From Variovorax sp. V213 (GTDB taxonomy: Bacteria > Pseudomonadota > Gammaproteobacteria > Burkholderiales > Burkholderiaceae_C), in assembly GCF_041154455.1 (NCBI RefSeq), contig NZ_AP028664.1, positions 5,232,380-5,296,379 on the forward strand: DNA of 64,000 nt, read 5' to 3'. Below the pieces are notes generated by a model. It searched no databases. It worked only from the letters and a program-made list of their open reading frames with translations, and was not told where the DNA came from. Below, in pieces: positions 1-8,141 of this stretch (positions are counted from its first letter, which is position 1; each line of letters opens with the position of its first letter). The position numbers and the translations under genes were made by a program.

Positions 1-914
1 TACCAGACGCGGCCCGCGGTCTCCCATGCCGGGCCCGGAATGGCCGTGGCAGCGAGGTAGAAGGCGCGGTTCGGAATGCCGGAATTGATGTGCACGCCGC
101 CATTGTCCTGCCGCGTGGCGACAAAGTCTTTCATATGGGCAGGCTGAGGGTCTTTGCCCAGCACCGGGTCGTCGTAGGCCGTGCCGGGCTCGGCCATCGA
201 GCGCAGCGCGCGCGCCTCCACCTTGGCGGTGAAAAGCCCCGCCCCCACCAGCCAGTCGGCCTGCTGCGCCGTCTGCTTCAAGAGGTGCTGCTTGACCAGG
301 ACACCGAACACGTCGCAGATCGATTCGTTGAGCGCGCCCGGCTGCCCCTGGTAGACCAGGCCCGACTCGTGGTCGATGACGCCGTGCGTGAGCTCGTGGC
401 CGATGATGTCCACCGCGATGGTGAAGCGGTTCATCACTTCGCCGTCGCCGTCGCCGAACACCATCTGCCTGCCATTCCAGAAGGCGTTGTCATAGTCGTT
501 GCCGTAATGCACGCTGCCGGTCAGCGGCATGCCCGCGCCGTCGATGGAGTCGCGCTCGTAGATGTCGTGGTACAGGCGGTAGGTGGCGCCCAGGTAGTCG
601 TAGGCCTCGTCGGCGGCGATGTCGCCGGTGGCGGCCTGCCCTTCGGAGCGCACCAGCCTGCCGGGCAGGCTCATCGCGTGCTCCGCGTCGTGGATGGCGC
701 GCGCGGGCGAGCCCCGCCGAAGGTAGCGCGGCGCCGGACCCGATGACACGCCCTTCGAGGCCGTCGCTTCGCGAAGACCGCGGTGTTCGCGGTCGATCAT
801 CAGCGTCTGGGCCGCCCGTGCGCTGGCATGCGCGCTGGCACGTTCCGCCAGCCGGTCCAGCAGGTACGGCGGTACGAAGCTGGGTGGCAGAAGGGGCGGC
901 GATCGAAGCGGCAT
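1..914 (-). CDS. Protealysin-like M4 (thermolysin family) metalloprotease, C-terminus cut by window edge
   Basis: A zinc endopeptidase of the thermolysin clan; 304 residues are visible before the window ends. The zinc site is HELTH at residues 173-177, followed by NES (Glu197 as third ligand). The catalytic histidine lies in NGGVHINSGI (His275). There is no signal peptide. The N-terminus instead carries PPYLL (residues 15-19), matching the short PPL-type propeptide that defines protealysin-like enzymes, and the catalytic domain begins near residue 75. The ATG at 914 is preceded by GGAAAG five bases upstream. In this group an emfourin inhibitor gene often follows, but that position lies outside the window. 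Family call is firm; the protealysin subgroup is inferred from the short PPL prodomain. Confidence 0.9.
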   Translation of the reverse strand, partial: MPLRSPPLLPPSFVPPYLLDRLAERASAHASARAAQTLMIDREHRGLREATASKGVSSGPAPRYLRRGSPARAIHDAEHAMSLPGRLVRSEGQAATGDIAADEAYDYLGATYRLYHDIYERDSIDGAGMPLTGSVHYGNDYDNAFWNGRQMVFGDGDGEVMNRFTIAVDIIGHELTHGVIDHESGLVYQGQPGALNESICDVFGVLVKQHLLKQTAQQADWLVGAGLFTAKVEARALRSMAEPGTAYDDPVLGKDPQPAHMKDFVATRQDNGGVHINSGIPNRAFYLAATAIPGPAWETAGRVW

Positions 915-1024
915 GGAGACTTTCCTCGAACGGTGGGAACGGTAGAAAAGACGGTAGCAGAAAGCCGTAAAAACTGGATCACTCCGTTACTTCTGGTGTC
1001 ACGCAATGCCACGGGCAGGCCATA

Positions 1025-1042
1025 GGATCGGAGTCCCGATCC
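1025..1042. promoter_or_regulatory. Perfect dyad upstream of the YciI gene
   Basis: Arms GGATCGG and CCGATCC flank the four bases AGTC, ending 16 bases before the YciI start codon. No T-run follows, so an operator or a leader hairpin is more likely than a terminator. Function is not known. Confidence 0.35.
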
Positions 1043-1058
1043 ACTTGCCGCTTTTGCC

Positions 1059-1349
1059 ATGTTCATCGTCACCCTCACCTACATCCGCCCCCTCGAAGAG
1101 CTCGATGCTTTGATGGACGGGCACATGGCGTGGCTTAGAAAACACTATGAAAGCGGACTCTTCCTGGCCTCGGGCCGCCAGGTGCCGCGCAAGGGCGGCG
1201 TGATCTTCGCGCGGTCGGGCGAGCGGGCCGCGCTCGAGGCGGTGCTGGCACGCGACCCGTTCGTGCAGAACGGCGTGGCGACGACCGAAGTGATCGAGTT
1301 CGTGCCGAGCATGACCGCTCCCGCCACCGAGATCCTCAAGACCGTTTGA
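1059..1349 (+). CDS. YciI family protein
   Basis: A 96-residue single-domain protein of the YciI-like (dimeric alpha-beta barrel) family. Length and layout are typical. It has the family His (His22, in DGHMAWL) and the conserved RDPF segment with Asp66, the pair proposed as active-site residues in YciI. Substrates of the family are mostly unknown, and enzymatic roles in dehalogenation or muconolactone-like chemistry are known only for some members. It is convergent with the pirin gene, 22 bases apart, and the short interval contains a GC-rich GGCCCCGGGGCT palindrome. No operon partner is visible. Confidence 0.85.
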   Translation: MFIVTLTYIRPLEELDALMDGHMAWLRKHYESGLFLASGRQVPRKGGVIFARSGERAALEAVLARDPFVQNGVATTEVIEFVPSMTAPATEILKTV

Positions 1350-1371
1350 CGCGGCCCCGGGGCTGCGCGCT

Positions 1372-2457
1372 TCAGGCCCCCGGCGTTTCCTCGCGTCCGC
1401 CAGGGTGCCGCGCAAAGCGCGCGGCGCCCCGGCTGTGCACCGGTGCCGGATCGTCCCAGGGCCAGCCGCCGAACTGCGTGCGGCGGTAGTCGTCCAGGGT
1501 CTGGCCGATCTCGGCCTGCGTGTTCATCACGAACGGGCCGTACTGCACCACCGGCTCCGCGATCGGGCGGCCCTGCAGCAGCAGGAACTCGCTTGCTTCG
1601 CCGTCGCCATTGAGCAGTTCCACGGACGCATCGGCACGCAGCTCGATGGCGGCCGGGCCTTCCACGCGCTGGCCCGCGACGTGCGCGACGGCGCCCTTGA
1701 AGAAATACAGCATGCGCCGCGTGCCTTCGCCCGCGGCCGCCGGCAGCGTCCATTGGGCGCCGGGCGTCATCTTGAGCGTCCAGATCGCCACGTCGGCATC
1801 GGCCTTTGCAGCCCATGAAGCGGGCGGCGGCGCGAGCGGCGCAATGGGCGTGGCCGGTTCCTGTCCGTTGCCTGCAGCGTCGCCGAACCGGCCCGCGATC
1901 ACCGCGACTTCGGTGCGGCCGCCCTTCGCGTCGTCCGATGCAAAGCGTGGGATCGCTTCGGACCAGAACATCGTGAAGTGCGGCTCGGCCATCTTGCTCT
2001 TGGCCGGCAGGTTGAGCCAGATCTGGAACAGCTCCAGCGGGTTGGGCGCGTTCGCATCGAGCAGCGGAAACATCTCCGAATGCACGATGCCCTTGCCGGC
2101 CGTGAGCCACTGCACATCGCCGCCGCCGAAGCGCGCGGTGGCGCCCAGCGAATCGGAATGGTCGACCAGCCCCTTGCGAACGATGGTCACCGTCTCGAAA
2201 CCCCGGTGCGGGTGCGAGGGAAAGCCCGGCACCGTCTCGCCGTGGTACATGCTCCAGCCGTCCTTGCGGCTGAAGTCCTGGCCGATCTGGCGGCCCGCCA
2301 GCGAGGCCTCGGGCCCCATCCGCGCGTTGGCCCTGGGATAGGCGTCGTCGTGATAGACGCAGAACAGGAACGGATCGATCGTCTGCCACGGAAAGCCGAG
2401 CGGGCTCACCTGCAGGACGGGGCTGCGGGCTTCTTCATCAATGTTGTTGCTGGACAC
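1372..2457 (-). CDS. Pirin family protein (iron-binding bicupin)
   Basis: A bicupin of the pirin family, 361 residues from the chosen start. The N-terminal cupin holds the metal-binding set: SHPHRGFETV (His82, His84) and GIVHSEMF (His126, Glu128). These match the three His and one Glu that hold iron in human pirin, so this copy looks metal-competent. Some bacterial pirins have quercetinase activity, while others act by binding partner proteins. I chose the GTG at 2457 because AAAGGAA stands eight bases upstream; an in-frame ATG lies 44 codons further out (2589) but that extension resembles no pirin N-terminus. A second pirin gene at 8142 lacks the glutamate. Confidence 0.85.
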   Translation of the reverse strand: MSSNNIDEEARSPVLQVSPLGFPWQTIDPFLFCVYHDDAYPRANARMGPEASLAGRQIGQDFSRKDGWSMYHGETVPGFPSHPHRGFETVTIVRKGLVDHSDSLGATARFGGGDVQWLTAGKGIVHSEMFPLLDANAPNPLELFQIWLNLPAKSKMAEPHFTMFWSEAIPRFASDDAKGGRTEVAVIAGRFGDAAGNGQEPATPIAPLAPPPASWAAKADADVAIWTLKMTPGAQWTLPAAAGEGTRRMLYFFKGAVAHVAGQRVEGPAAIELRADASVELLNGDGEASEFLLLQGRPIAEPVVQYGPFVMNTQAEIGQTLDDYRRTQFGGWPWDDPAPVHSRGAARFARHPGGREETPGA

Positions 2458-2617
2458 CTCGGTATTCCTTTCCGTTGGTTGCGCCGCCGAACGCAGGGCG
2501 GCGCTGATCTTTGGAATATCGGGGCTCGCGCGCTTTAAGGAAGCCCCCTTTCGCGCAACAGTGAGAAGCGCATATGGAACGATGGGCATCGTTCTCGCTT
2601 TTTTTCAGCGCCGCGGC

Positions 2618-3040
2618 TCACGCGTTCTGGTGGGTCACTTCGGCGTTCGGGTCCATGTACATCAGCTCCCACAGGTGGCCGTCGATGTCCTGGAAGCCGT
2701 GGCCGTACATGAAGCCGTAGTCCTGCGGCTCGCGTGGCACCGTGCCGCCCGCGGCCACGGCCTTGGCCACCATCTCGTCGACCTCGGTCCGGCTTTCGCA
2801 CGAGAGGCACAGCAGCACCTCGGTGCTCTTGCTGGTGTCGGTGAGGCTCTTGCTGGTGAAGGTCTTGAAGAAGTCTTCGACCAGCAGCATGGCGTGGATG
2901 CTGCCCTCCTGAATCACCATGCAGGCAGCGTTGGCGTCGGTGAATTTCTCGTTGAAGGTATAGCCCAGCGCGGCAAAGAAAGCCTTGGACTTCTCGAGGT
3001 TCTTGACGGCGAGGTTCACGAAGATTTGCTTGTTGGCCAT
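2618..3040 (-). CDS. VOC (glyoxalase/bleomycin-resistance) family protein
   Basis: A 140-residue protein of the vicinal oxygen chelate fold. It has two beta-alpha-beta-beta-beta units, starting at FVNLAVKNLEKSKAFF and ending with the family signature DIDGHLWELMYMDP (near residues 118-131), in which the Glu is a typical metal ligand. It resembles the group loosely annotated as lactoylglutathione-lyase-like; the substrate cannot be told from sequence. The ATG at 3040 has AGGAAG six bases upstream. The longer in-frame version starting at 3142 would run through the upstream dyad and is rejected. The gene stands downstream of the amidase in the same direction but is separated by a likely operator. 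Confidence 0.85.
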   Translation of the reverse strand: MANKQIFVNLAVKNLEKSKAFFAALGYTFNEKFTDANAACMVIQEGSIHAMLLVEDFFKTFTSKSLTDTSKSTEVLLCLSCESRTEVDEMVAKAVAAGGTVPREPQDYGFMYGHGFQDIDGHLWELMYMDPNAEVTHQNA

Positions 3041-3092
3041 GGTTGTCTTCCTGTTTCGGTGAAGGGTTGGATGGAGGTGTTTGCCGGCGCTT

Positions 3093-3141
3093 TGTGTACG
3101 CCGTCCACAAAAGATATCAAAGAAAATGGACGGCGTCCACA
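3093..3141. promoter_or_regulatory. Paired GGACGNCGTCC-type inverted repeats upstream of the VOC gene
   Basis: ACGCCGTCCA (3098-3107) and TGGACGGCGT (3127-3136) are perfect inverted copies around 19 AT-rich bases, and the match extends outward with one mismatch to TGTG and CACA. The right half is itself a near-palindrome, GGACG-G-CGTCC. On the minus strand a possible -35 (TTGATA, 3120-3115) lies in the spacer, with a weak TACACA 16 bases on. It lies between the amidase stop and the VOC start. No T-run follows, so an operator (for example of a TetR-type regulator) fits better than a terminator. The cognate regulator is not in the window next to it. Confidence 0.55.
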
Positions 3142-3148
3142 TTATTTT

Positions 3149-4522
3149 TCAAGCACTGTTCTCCGTCAGCAACCGGGCCAGGGCGATGGTGCTGCGGTCC
3201 TCGAAATACGGACCGACGATCTGCACGCCCAGCGGCAATCCGCCCTTCGTGAAGCCTGCAGGAACGACCGTGGCCGGCAGTCCGCCCAGGCTCGCCAGGG
3301 CAGCCCAGGCGCCCAGCGCGTCATACGGTGTCTCGACTCCATCGACAGTGAGTGTTCGCTTGCAAAAATCAGGCTCACTCACATGCTCGAAGGCCGCGCA
3401 GCCGACCGCCGGACACAACACCGCGTCGAACTGCGTGAACAGCGCGCGCAGCTGCGCCCGGATGCGCGTGCGCGTGGCGAACAGGTCGAACCACGCTCGC
3501 AGCGACATCTGCGAGCGGCCGCCCGGCTCGACGTGCGCGAGCACGGTCTGCACGGTCTGGTCGTAGGTGTCACCGATCTCGGCCAGATCGGGCAGCAGAT
3601 CGGATGCCTCGGCCACCAAGGCGCCCGCATTCGCCAGTCGCCGGCCGGCACCTTCGATGGCGGCGCGCACCTCCGCCGCCACGGCGGCCTTTGGATGCGC
3701 CGTGACCAGGAGCACGCGCCATTCCTTTGCGGCCGTGCGGCGCGGCGCAGGCAGCGCGAAGCAGCCCCTTGCCACATGGGCCGCGTCGGGCCCGGCCAGC
3801 ACCCCGAGCGCCAGCAGGAGGTCGTCCGCGCAATGGCCGATCGGCCCGATCACCGAAGGCAACCCGGCCGGCGCCTCCTCGGTACCGGGAAACGCGAAGC
3901 CGCGGGTCGGCAGGAGCCCGGCGCTCGGCTTGTGCGCGTACACGCCGCAAAAGCTCGCGGGAACACGCAGCGAACCCGTCAGGTCGCTGCCCAGTTCCAG
4001 CGCCGCCATGCCCGTGGCCACCGCGACGGCGCCGCCGCCCGACGAGCCGCCCGGCGTGCGCAAGGGGTCGAGCGGGTGCAGCGTGCGGCCATACACCCGG
4101 TTGTCGCACTGCCAGTCGGCCAGCGCGGGCGGCACGTTGGTCTTGCCCAGAATCACCGCGCCCGCCGCCTTGAGGCGCTGCACGGCAACGGCGTCATGCG
4201 GCGGAACGAAATCGCGGAACGGCGGAAGGCCCCAGCAGGTCGGCAGGCCCGCGACGTTGAAGGCTTCCTTGACCGTCATCGGCACGCCCAGCAGCGGCCG
4301 GCGCTCCCCGCGCGCGAGCGCCGCATCGGCGTCGGCGGCCTGGCGCCGCGCGCGGTCGAAATCGCGCACCACCACTGCGTTGAGCGCGCCATCGAGGGCT
4401 TCGATGCGGGCGATGGCGGCTTCGCAGAGTTGCGCGGCGGTCAGCTCCCTGGCGGCCAGTGCCTTGGCCGACCGGGCGGCGCCCGCGGCAAGCAATGCTT
4501 TGGGGTCGGATGTTGTGCTCAT
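3149..4522 (-). CDS. Amidase (amidase signature family)
   Basis: A 457-residue amidase-signature hydrolase. The Ser-cisSer-Lys triad is visible: Lys85 in MTVKEAF, the cis-Ser in TPGGSSGGG (about residue 161), and nucleophile Ser184 in GSDLTGSLR. The usual form of the last motif is GSDTGGSIR, so Leu-Thr replaces Thr-Gly just before the nucleophile, a small departure. The family hydrolyses C-N bonds of many amides, and the substrate is unknown. The ATG at 4522 (MSTTSDPK) is preferred; an ATG at 4564 would make the gene overlap the divergent CYTH-CHAD gene. With this choice only 25 bases separate the two starts, so at least one promoter must lie inside a neighbouring gene. Confidence 0.85.
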   Translation of the reverse strand: MSTTSDPKALLAAGAARSAKALAARELTAAQLCEAAIARIEALDGALNAVVVRDFDRARRQAADADAALARGERRPLLGVPMTVKEAFNVAGLPTCWGLPPFRDFVPPHDAVAVQRLKAAGAVILGKTNVPPALADWQCDNRVYGRTLHPLDPLRTPGGSSGGGAVAVATGMAALELGSDLTGSLRVPASFCGVYAHKPSAGLLPTRGFAFPGTEEAPAGLPSVIGPIGHCADDLLLALGVLAGPDAAHVARGCFALPAPRRTAAKEWRVLLVTAHPKAAVAAEVRAAIEGAGRRLANAGALVAEASDLLPDLAEIGDTYDQTVQTVLAHVEPGGRSQMSLRAWFDLFATRTRIRAQLRALFTQFDAVLCPAVGCAAFEHVSEPDFCKRTLTVDGVETPYDALGAWAALASLGGLPATVVPAGFTKGGLPLGVQIVGPYFEDRSTIALARLLTENSA

Positions 4523-4547
4523 GGCGAAGACGGGCATCATGACCGTC

Positions 4548-6167
4548 ATGGAAATCGAGTTCAAGTTTCATATTCCCGCGGGCCGCCTGAAAGCCGTCGA
4601 GGCCGCCCTGCGGCGCGGTACCGTGGTGCGGACCCGCCTGCAGGCGCGCTACTTCGACACCGCCGACCAGGCGCTGGCCGCGCAAGGCATCGTGCTGCGG
4701 CTGCGCAAGGAAGGCCCGCGCTGGGTGCAGACCGCCAAGGCCACGGGCGACAACGCGTTGCACCGGCTCGAACACAACGTCGACCTTGGCGCCGCAGCGG
4801 GCAGCGGCGCGGTGCCGGCCATCGACCCGCAGCGCCACCAGGGCACGCCCGTGGGCGACCGGCTCGCCAAGGTGCTGGCCGCGAGCGGCGCGCCGCTGGT
4901 CGAGCGCCAGTCCACCGACATCGTGCGGCTCACGCGCGACGTGCGCACGACCGGGGCCGGCGGCGCCGTGGTCGAGCTGGCACTCGATGTCGGCAAGGTC
5001 GTTGCCCACGCGGGCACGCCCGAGCAGCGCGAATCGCCGGTGTGCGAGCTGGAACTCGAACTCAAGCGTGGCAACGTGCAGGGCCTGGTCGCGCTCGCAC
5101 GCCGCTGGTCGCAGCAGCACGGCCTGTGGTTCAGCACCGTTTCCAAGGCCGAGCGCGGCGCGCGGCTGCTGGCAAAGCTCGACGTGGTTCCGGCCGTGAA
5201 AGCCGAGACGCCGCGCTTTGCCGAAGAGAAACACGACCACAAGCTCGATGGCCGCGCCATCCAGCAAGCCGTGGTCGCCTCATGCCTCGCGCAGATGCTG
5301 CCCAACGCCAGCGAAATTGCCGCGGGCAGCAGCGACGAGGAGCAGATCCATCAACTGCGCATCGGCATCCGGCGCCTGCGCACGGCGCTGCGTGAACTGG
5401 CGGGACTCGACGAACGTACCGATCTTTTCAACGGCGCCGAATGGGAGCCGCCGCTGGTCGAGGCCTTTCGCGCGCTGGGCGTGCTGCGCGACCGCGAGCA
5501 GGTGCTAAAGCTGGCACAGCCGCAACTGCGAGACGCGGGCGCGCCCGAGTTCGATCCGCTGGCCGGCGACGATGCGGCAGCGGCCCACGCGCCTTCGCCT
5601 GGTGAGGTCGTGCGCGCGCCGGCATTTCAATCGGTGCTGGTTTCATTGATCGGGTTCACCGCGATGACGGCCGCGGAAGCCGAGCCCAAAGGTGGCGCCG
5701 AAGCATCCGAACAAGCCCCCTCGCCATCGGGGCCGCTGGAGGCCGGCGATGCGCGCCGCTCTCTGCGCAAGCGCTTGAGGCGTCTGCATGAACAGATCGT
5801 GCGCGATGGCCGGCGCTTCGAGTCGCTGGCTTCCGAAGACCAGCACCGCACGCGCAAGCGGCTCAAGCGCCTGCGCTATCTCGCCGAGTTCGTGGCGCCG
5901 CTGTTCGCCGATGCGGACGATAAAAAAAAGTCAGCCGCCGAGCGCTACCTGGAGCGGCTGCGCCCGGCGCAAGACGCGCTGGGCGAGTTCAACGACGAAG
6001 CGGTGGCGCTCGCGCTCTATCGGGAAGCCACCCAGCGAGATGCCCGCGCGTGGTTTGCGGTCGGCTGGTTCAGCGCACGCCATGATGCGGGCGCGAAAGC
6101 GTGCCGCAAGGCGCTGGGCAAGATCGAGAAGGCGCCGCGGTTCTGGAACAAGAAAAAGCAGAGCTAG
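4548..6167 (+). CDS. CYTH-CHAD domain protein (YgiF-like inorganic triphosphatase)
   Basis: A two-domain protein of about 539 residues. The CYTH domain (about 1-205) opens with MEIEFKF, the ExExK signature of the triphosphate-tunnel fold, and has further basic and acidic tunnel strands such as RLRKEG. The CHAD domain (about 237-530) is helical and histidine- and arginine-rich (HQLRIGIRRLRTALRE, then KRLKRLRYLAEF), and is known in other proteins to bind polyphosphate. An Ala/Glu-rich insert interrupts it near 340-400. Enzymes of this architecture hydrolyse tripolyphosphate. Starts at 4539 (MTVMEIEF) or earlier are possible; 4548 puts the motif at the N-terminus as is usual. Confidence 0.85.
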   Translation: MEIEFKFHIPAGRLKAVEAALRRGTVVRTRLQARYFDTADQALAAQGIVLRLRKEGPRWVQTAKATGDNALHRLEHNVDLGAAAGSGAVPAIDPQRHQGTPVGDRLAKVLAASGAPLVERQSTDIVRLTRDVRTTGAGGAVVELALDVGKVVAHAGTPEQRESPVCELELELKRGNVQGLVALARRWSQQHGLWFSTVSKAERGARLLAKLDVVPAVKAETPRFAEEKHDHKLDGRAIQQAVVASCLAQMLPNASEIAAGSSDEEQIHQLRIGIRRLRTALRELAGLDERTDLFNGAEWEPPLVEAFRALGVLRDREQVLKLAQPQLRDAGAPEFDPLAGDDAAAAHAPSPGEVVRAPAFQSVLVSLIGFTAMTAAEAEPKGGAEASEQAPSPSGPLEAGDARRSLRKRLRRLHEQIVRDGRRFESLASEDQHRTRKRLKRLRYLAEFVAPLFADADDKKKSAAERYLERLRPAQDALGEFNDEAVALALYREATQRDARAWFAVGWFSARHDAGAKACRKALGKIEKAPRFWNKKKQS

Positions 6168-6185
6168 GCAGCTGACCCCGCACGG

Positions 6186-6662
6186 TCAGTGATGGTGCCC
6201 GTGCGCCCCATGCACATGCCGATGCTCGATCTCCACCGGCAGCGCCGCACGCACGTCCGTCACCTGGAGGCTGAAGCGCAGCGCCTTGCCGGCCCACGGA
6301 TGGTTGCCGTCCAGCAGAACGACCGGGCCCTTGATCTTCATCACGGTAAACAGGTGCTCGCGTCCGTCGTCGAGCCGCCCTTCCAGCTGCCCGCCGACCT
6401 TCACGCCCGGCGGAAAGTCGGCCTTGGGAATGCTGCGCACCAGCGACTCGTCGCGCAGGCCGAAGGCGTCTTCAGGCGCCAGATGCAGCGTGGTCTGGTA
6501 ACCCTTTTCCTTGCCATCGAGCGCTTCCTCGATCTTGGGCAGCGTGTTCTCGTACCCGCCATGCAGATAGGCCATCGGCTCGGGGCTGGCTTCGATGAGC
6601 TTGCCTTGGGCGTCGGCGACCTTGTACTTGAGCGTGACGACGGTGTCTTTTTCGATTTTCAT
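6186..6662 (-). CDS. slyD: FKBP-type peptidyl-prolyl isomerase, SlyD type
   Basis: A 158-residue cytoplasmic prolyl isomerase/chaperone. The FKBP domain begins VVTLKYKVADAQGKLIE and is interrupted, as in SlyD, by an insert-in-flap segment (roughly residues 70-120: LAPEDAFGLRDESLV, PKADFPPGVKVGGQLEGR). It resumes at GNHPWAGKALRFSLQV. The C-terminal tail EIEHRHVHGAHGHHH is a short histidine-rich metal-binding end, much shorter than that of E. coli SlyD. An alternative start three codons upstream (6671, MPRM) is equally possible. The gene is convergent with the CYTH-CHAD gene (18 bases apart) and follows the LysR gene by 38 bases in the same direction. Confidence 0.9.
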   Translation of the reverse strand: MKIEKDTVVTLKYKVADAQGKLIEASPEPMAYLHGGYENTLPKIEEALDGKEKGYQTTLHLAPEDAFGLRDESLVRSIPKADFPPGVKVGGQLEGRLDDGREHLFTVMKIKGPVVLLDGNHPWAGKALRFSLQVTDVRAALPVEIEHRHVHGAHGHHH

Positions 6663-6700
6663 GCGGGGCATTTTCTGTGCAAATCGGCCGGCCGGTGGGG

Positions 6701-7630
6701 CTATGCCTTCGCCACCCGCAACATCTCCGGCAGCCCCTCCACCCCACTCAGCTTCTCCATCACCATCCCGATGAACGCCGACACCGCCAGCGGCAGGTGT
6801 TTCCGGCTCGGATACAGCACGCTCAGCCCCTGCCCCGTGCGCTGGTACTGCGGCAGCACCCGCACGAGCCGGCCGGCTTCGAGGTCGAGCCGGGCCATGG
6901 TGGGCGGCAGCAGCGCGACGCCCAGGCCGGCGAGTGCGGCCTTGCGCAGCGCCTGGGCGGTGTTGCCGGTGAAACGGCCCGTCACTTGCACTTCTTCTTC
7001 CACGCCGCCGGGGCCGGCCAGGCGCCACAAGGCGCGGCCGCTGGGATGGGGCGAGGTGATGCAGTCGTGGTTCACCAGGTCTGGCAAGGTGGCGGGCGCA
7101 CCGCGCGCGGCGATGTATGCGGGGCTGGCCACCATGCCGTCGGTCCGCGCGCTCATGAGCTTGCGGCCGACATAGCCTGAGTCGGGCAGCGCGCCGCCCC
7201 GGAAGGCGATGTCGATCTGCTCGGCGATCAGGTCGGCCTTGGCGTCGCTGAGCACGAAATCCACGCGCACCAGCGGATGCGCGGCCAGGAAGTCGGCGAC
7301 CCATTCCATCGGGAAGAAATCGAAGAAGTCGGCCGTGGCCGCCACGCGCACCAGGCCGCTGGGTTCCTGGCTGCCGGTGATCAGCTCCTGTCCGGCCTCG
7401 ACCAGCCCGTCGACCGCGCCCGCGCAGCGCTCATGAAAAGCCTGGCCCGCGCTGGTGAGCGTGAGCTTGCGGGTGGAGCGCTGCATCAGCCGCGTACCCA
7501 GTTGCGCTTCCAACTGCTGGACGCGCCGGCTCACGGTGTTGGGCGGCAGTCCGAGCCGGCGCGCCGCCTCGGCAAAGCTGCCGTGGCGCACCACCTGCAC
7601 AAACATGGCGATGTCGTTGAGGTCGAGCAT
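6701..7630 (-). CDS. LysR family transcriptional regulator
   Basis: A 309-residue LysR-type regulator. The winged helix-turn-helix occupies about residues 5-63 (FVQVVRHGSFAEAARRLGLP, then SRRVQQLEAQLGTRL), followed by a substrate-binding domain (about 90-295) ending in a PSRKHLPL segment typical of the group that regulates oxidoreductase, DoxX and pirin genes. It is divergent from the DoxX-pirin pair across 85 bases, the usual arrangement for a LysR regulator and its target. I could not pick out a convincing T-N11-A site in that interval. The inducer is unknown. Confidence 0.9.
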   Translation of the reverse strand: MLDLNDIAMFVQVVRHGSFAEAARRLGLPPNTVSRRVQQLEAQLGTRLMQRSTRKLTLTSAGQAFHERCAGAVDGLVEAGQELITGSQEPSGLVRVAATADFFDFFPMEWVADFLAAHPLVRVDFVLSDAKADLIAEQIDIAFRGGALPDSGYVGRKLMSARTDGMVASPAYIAARGAPATLPDLVNHDCITSPHPSGRALWRLAGPGGVEEEVQVTGRFTGNTAQALRKAALAGLGVALLPPTMARLDLEAGRLVRVLPQYQRTGQGLSVLYPSRKHLPLAVSAFIGMVMEKLSGVEGLPEMLRVAKA

Positions 7631-7715
7631 GGCGGCAATTCCTTCTTTCGGTGGACGAGTGCAATCCGATTCTGCTGTCTAGTCGATCAATGGGTGCGAC
7701 CCTAACCTACTCCCC

Positions 7716-8102
7716 ATGACTTCCTCATCTCTCACTTCCCCGACCCAGCGCCGCATCGTCTGGGGTCTTCGCATCCTTCTGGCGCTGGCTTTCGGTGCCG
7801 CCGGCATCGCCAAGCTGTCCGGCGCACCGCAGATGGTCCAGGTGTTCGAGGCCATCGGCTTCGGCCAGTGGTTCCGCTATGTGACCGGCGTGGTCGAAGT
7901 CGGCGGCGCGGTGCTGCTGCTGGTGCCGGCAACCGGCTTCCTCGGCGGCCTGCTGCTGACCGCGACCATGGCCGGCGCCGTGGCCACGCACCTGGTGCTG
8001 ATCGGCGGCAGCCCCGCTCCAGCCGTCGTGCTCGCACTGCTTTCGGTGTTCGTGACCTGGCGCCTGCGGCCCGTGCCGCGGCAGGCGGCCAGGGCGGCCT
8101 GA
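7716..8102 (+). CDS. DoxX family membrane protein
   Basis: A 128-residue integral membrane protein with four predicted hydrophobic segments (about residues 15-35, 53-72, 73-92 and 97-113) and the DoxX hallmark near the first helix (LALAFGAAGIAKLSG, then the EAIGFGQWFRYVTGVVEVGGA segment). DoxX-like proteins are quinone-linked or redox-associated membrane proteins, and most are uncharacterised. It is co-directional with the pirin gene 39 bases downstream and divergent from the LysR gene, so the three look like a regulator-target unit that responds to some oxidative or electrophile signal. That last point is inference from context. Confidence 0.85.
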   Translation: MTSSSLTSPTQRRIVWGLRILLALAFGAAGIAKLSGAPQMVQVFEAIGFGQWFRYVTGVVEVGGAVLLLVPATGFLGGLLLTATMAGAVATHLVLIGGSPAPAVVLALLSVFVTWRLRPVPRQAARAA

Positions 8103-8141
8103 TCGCTTCTTCCTCTTCTTCTATCGATTCAGGAGCATCCC

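Noticed and set aside
2441..5395. Plus-strand frame of over 980 codons across the VOC and amidase genes
   Set aside because: Spans several real genes on both strands and shows no domain; typical shadow frame in high-GC DNA.
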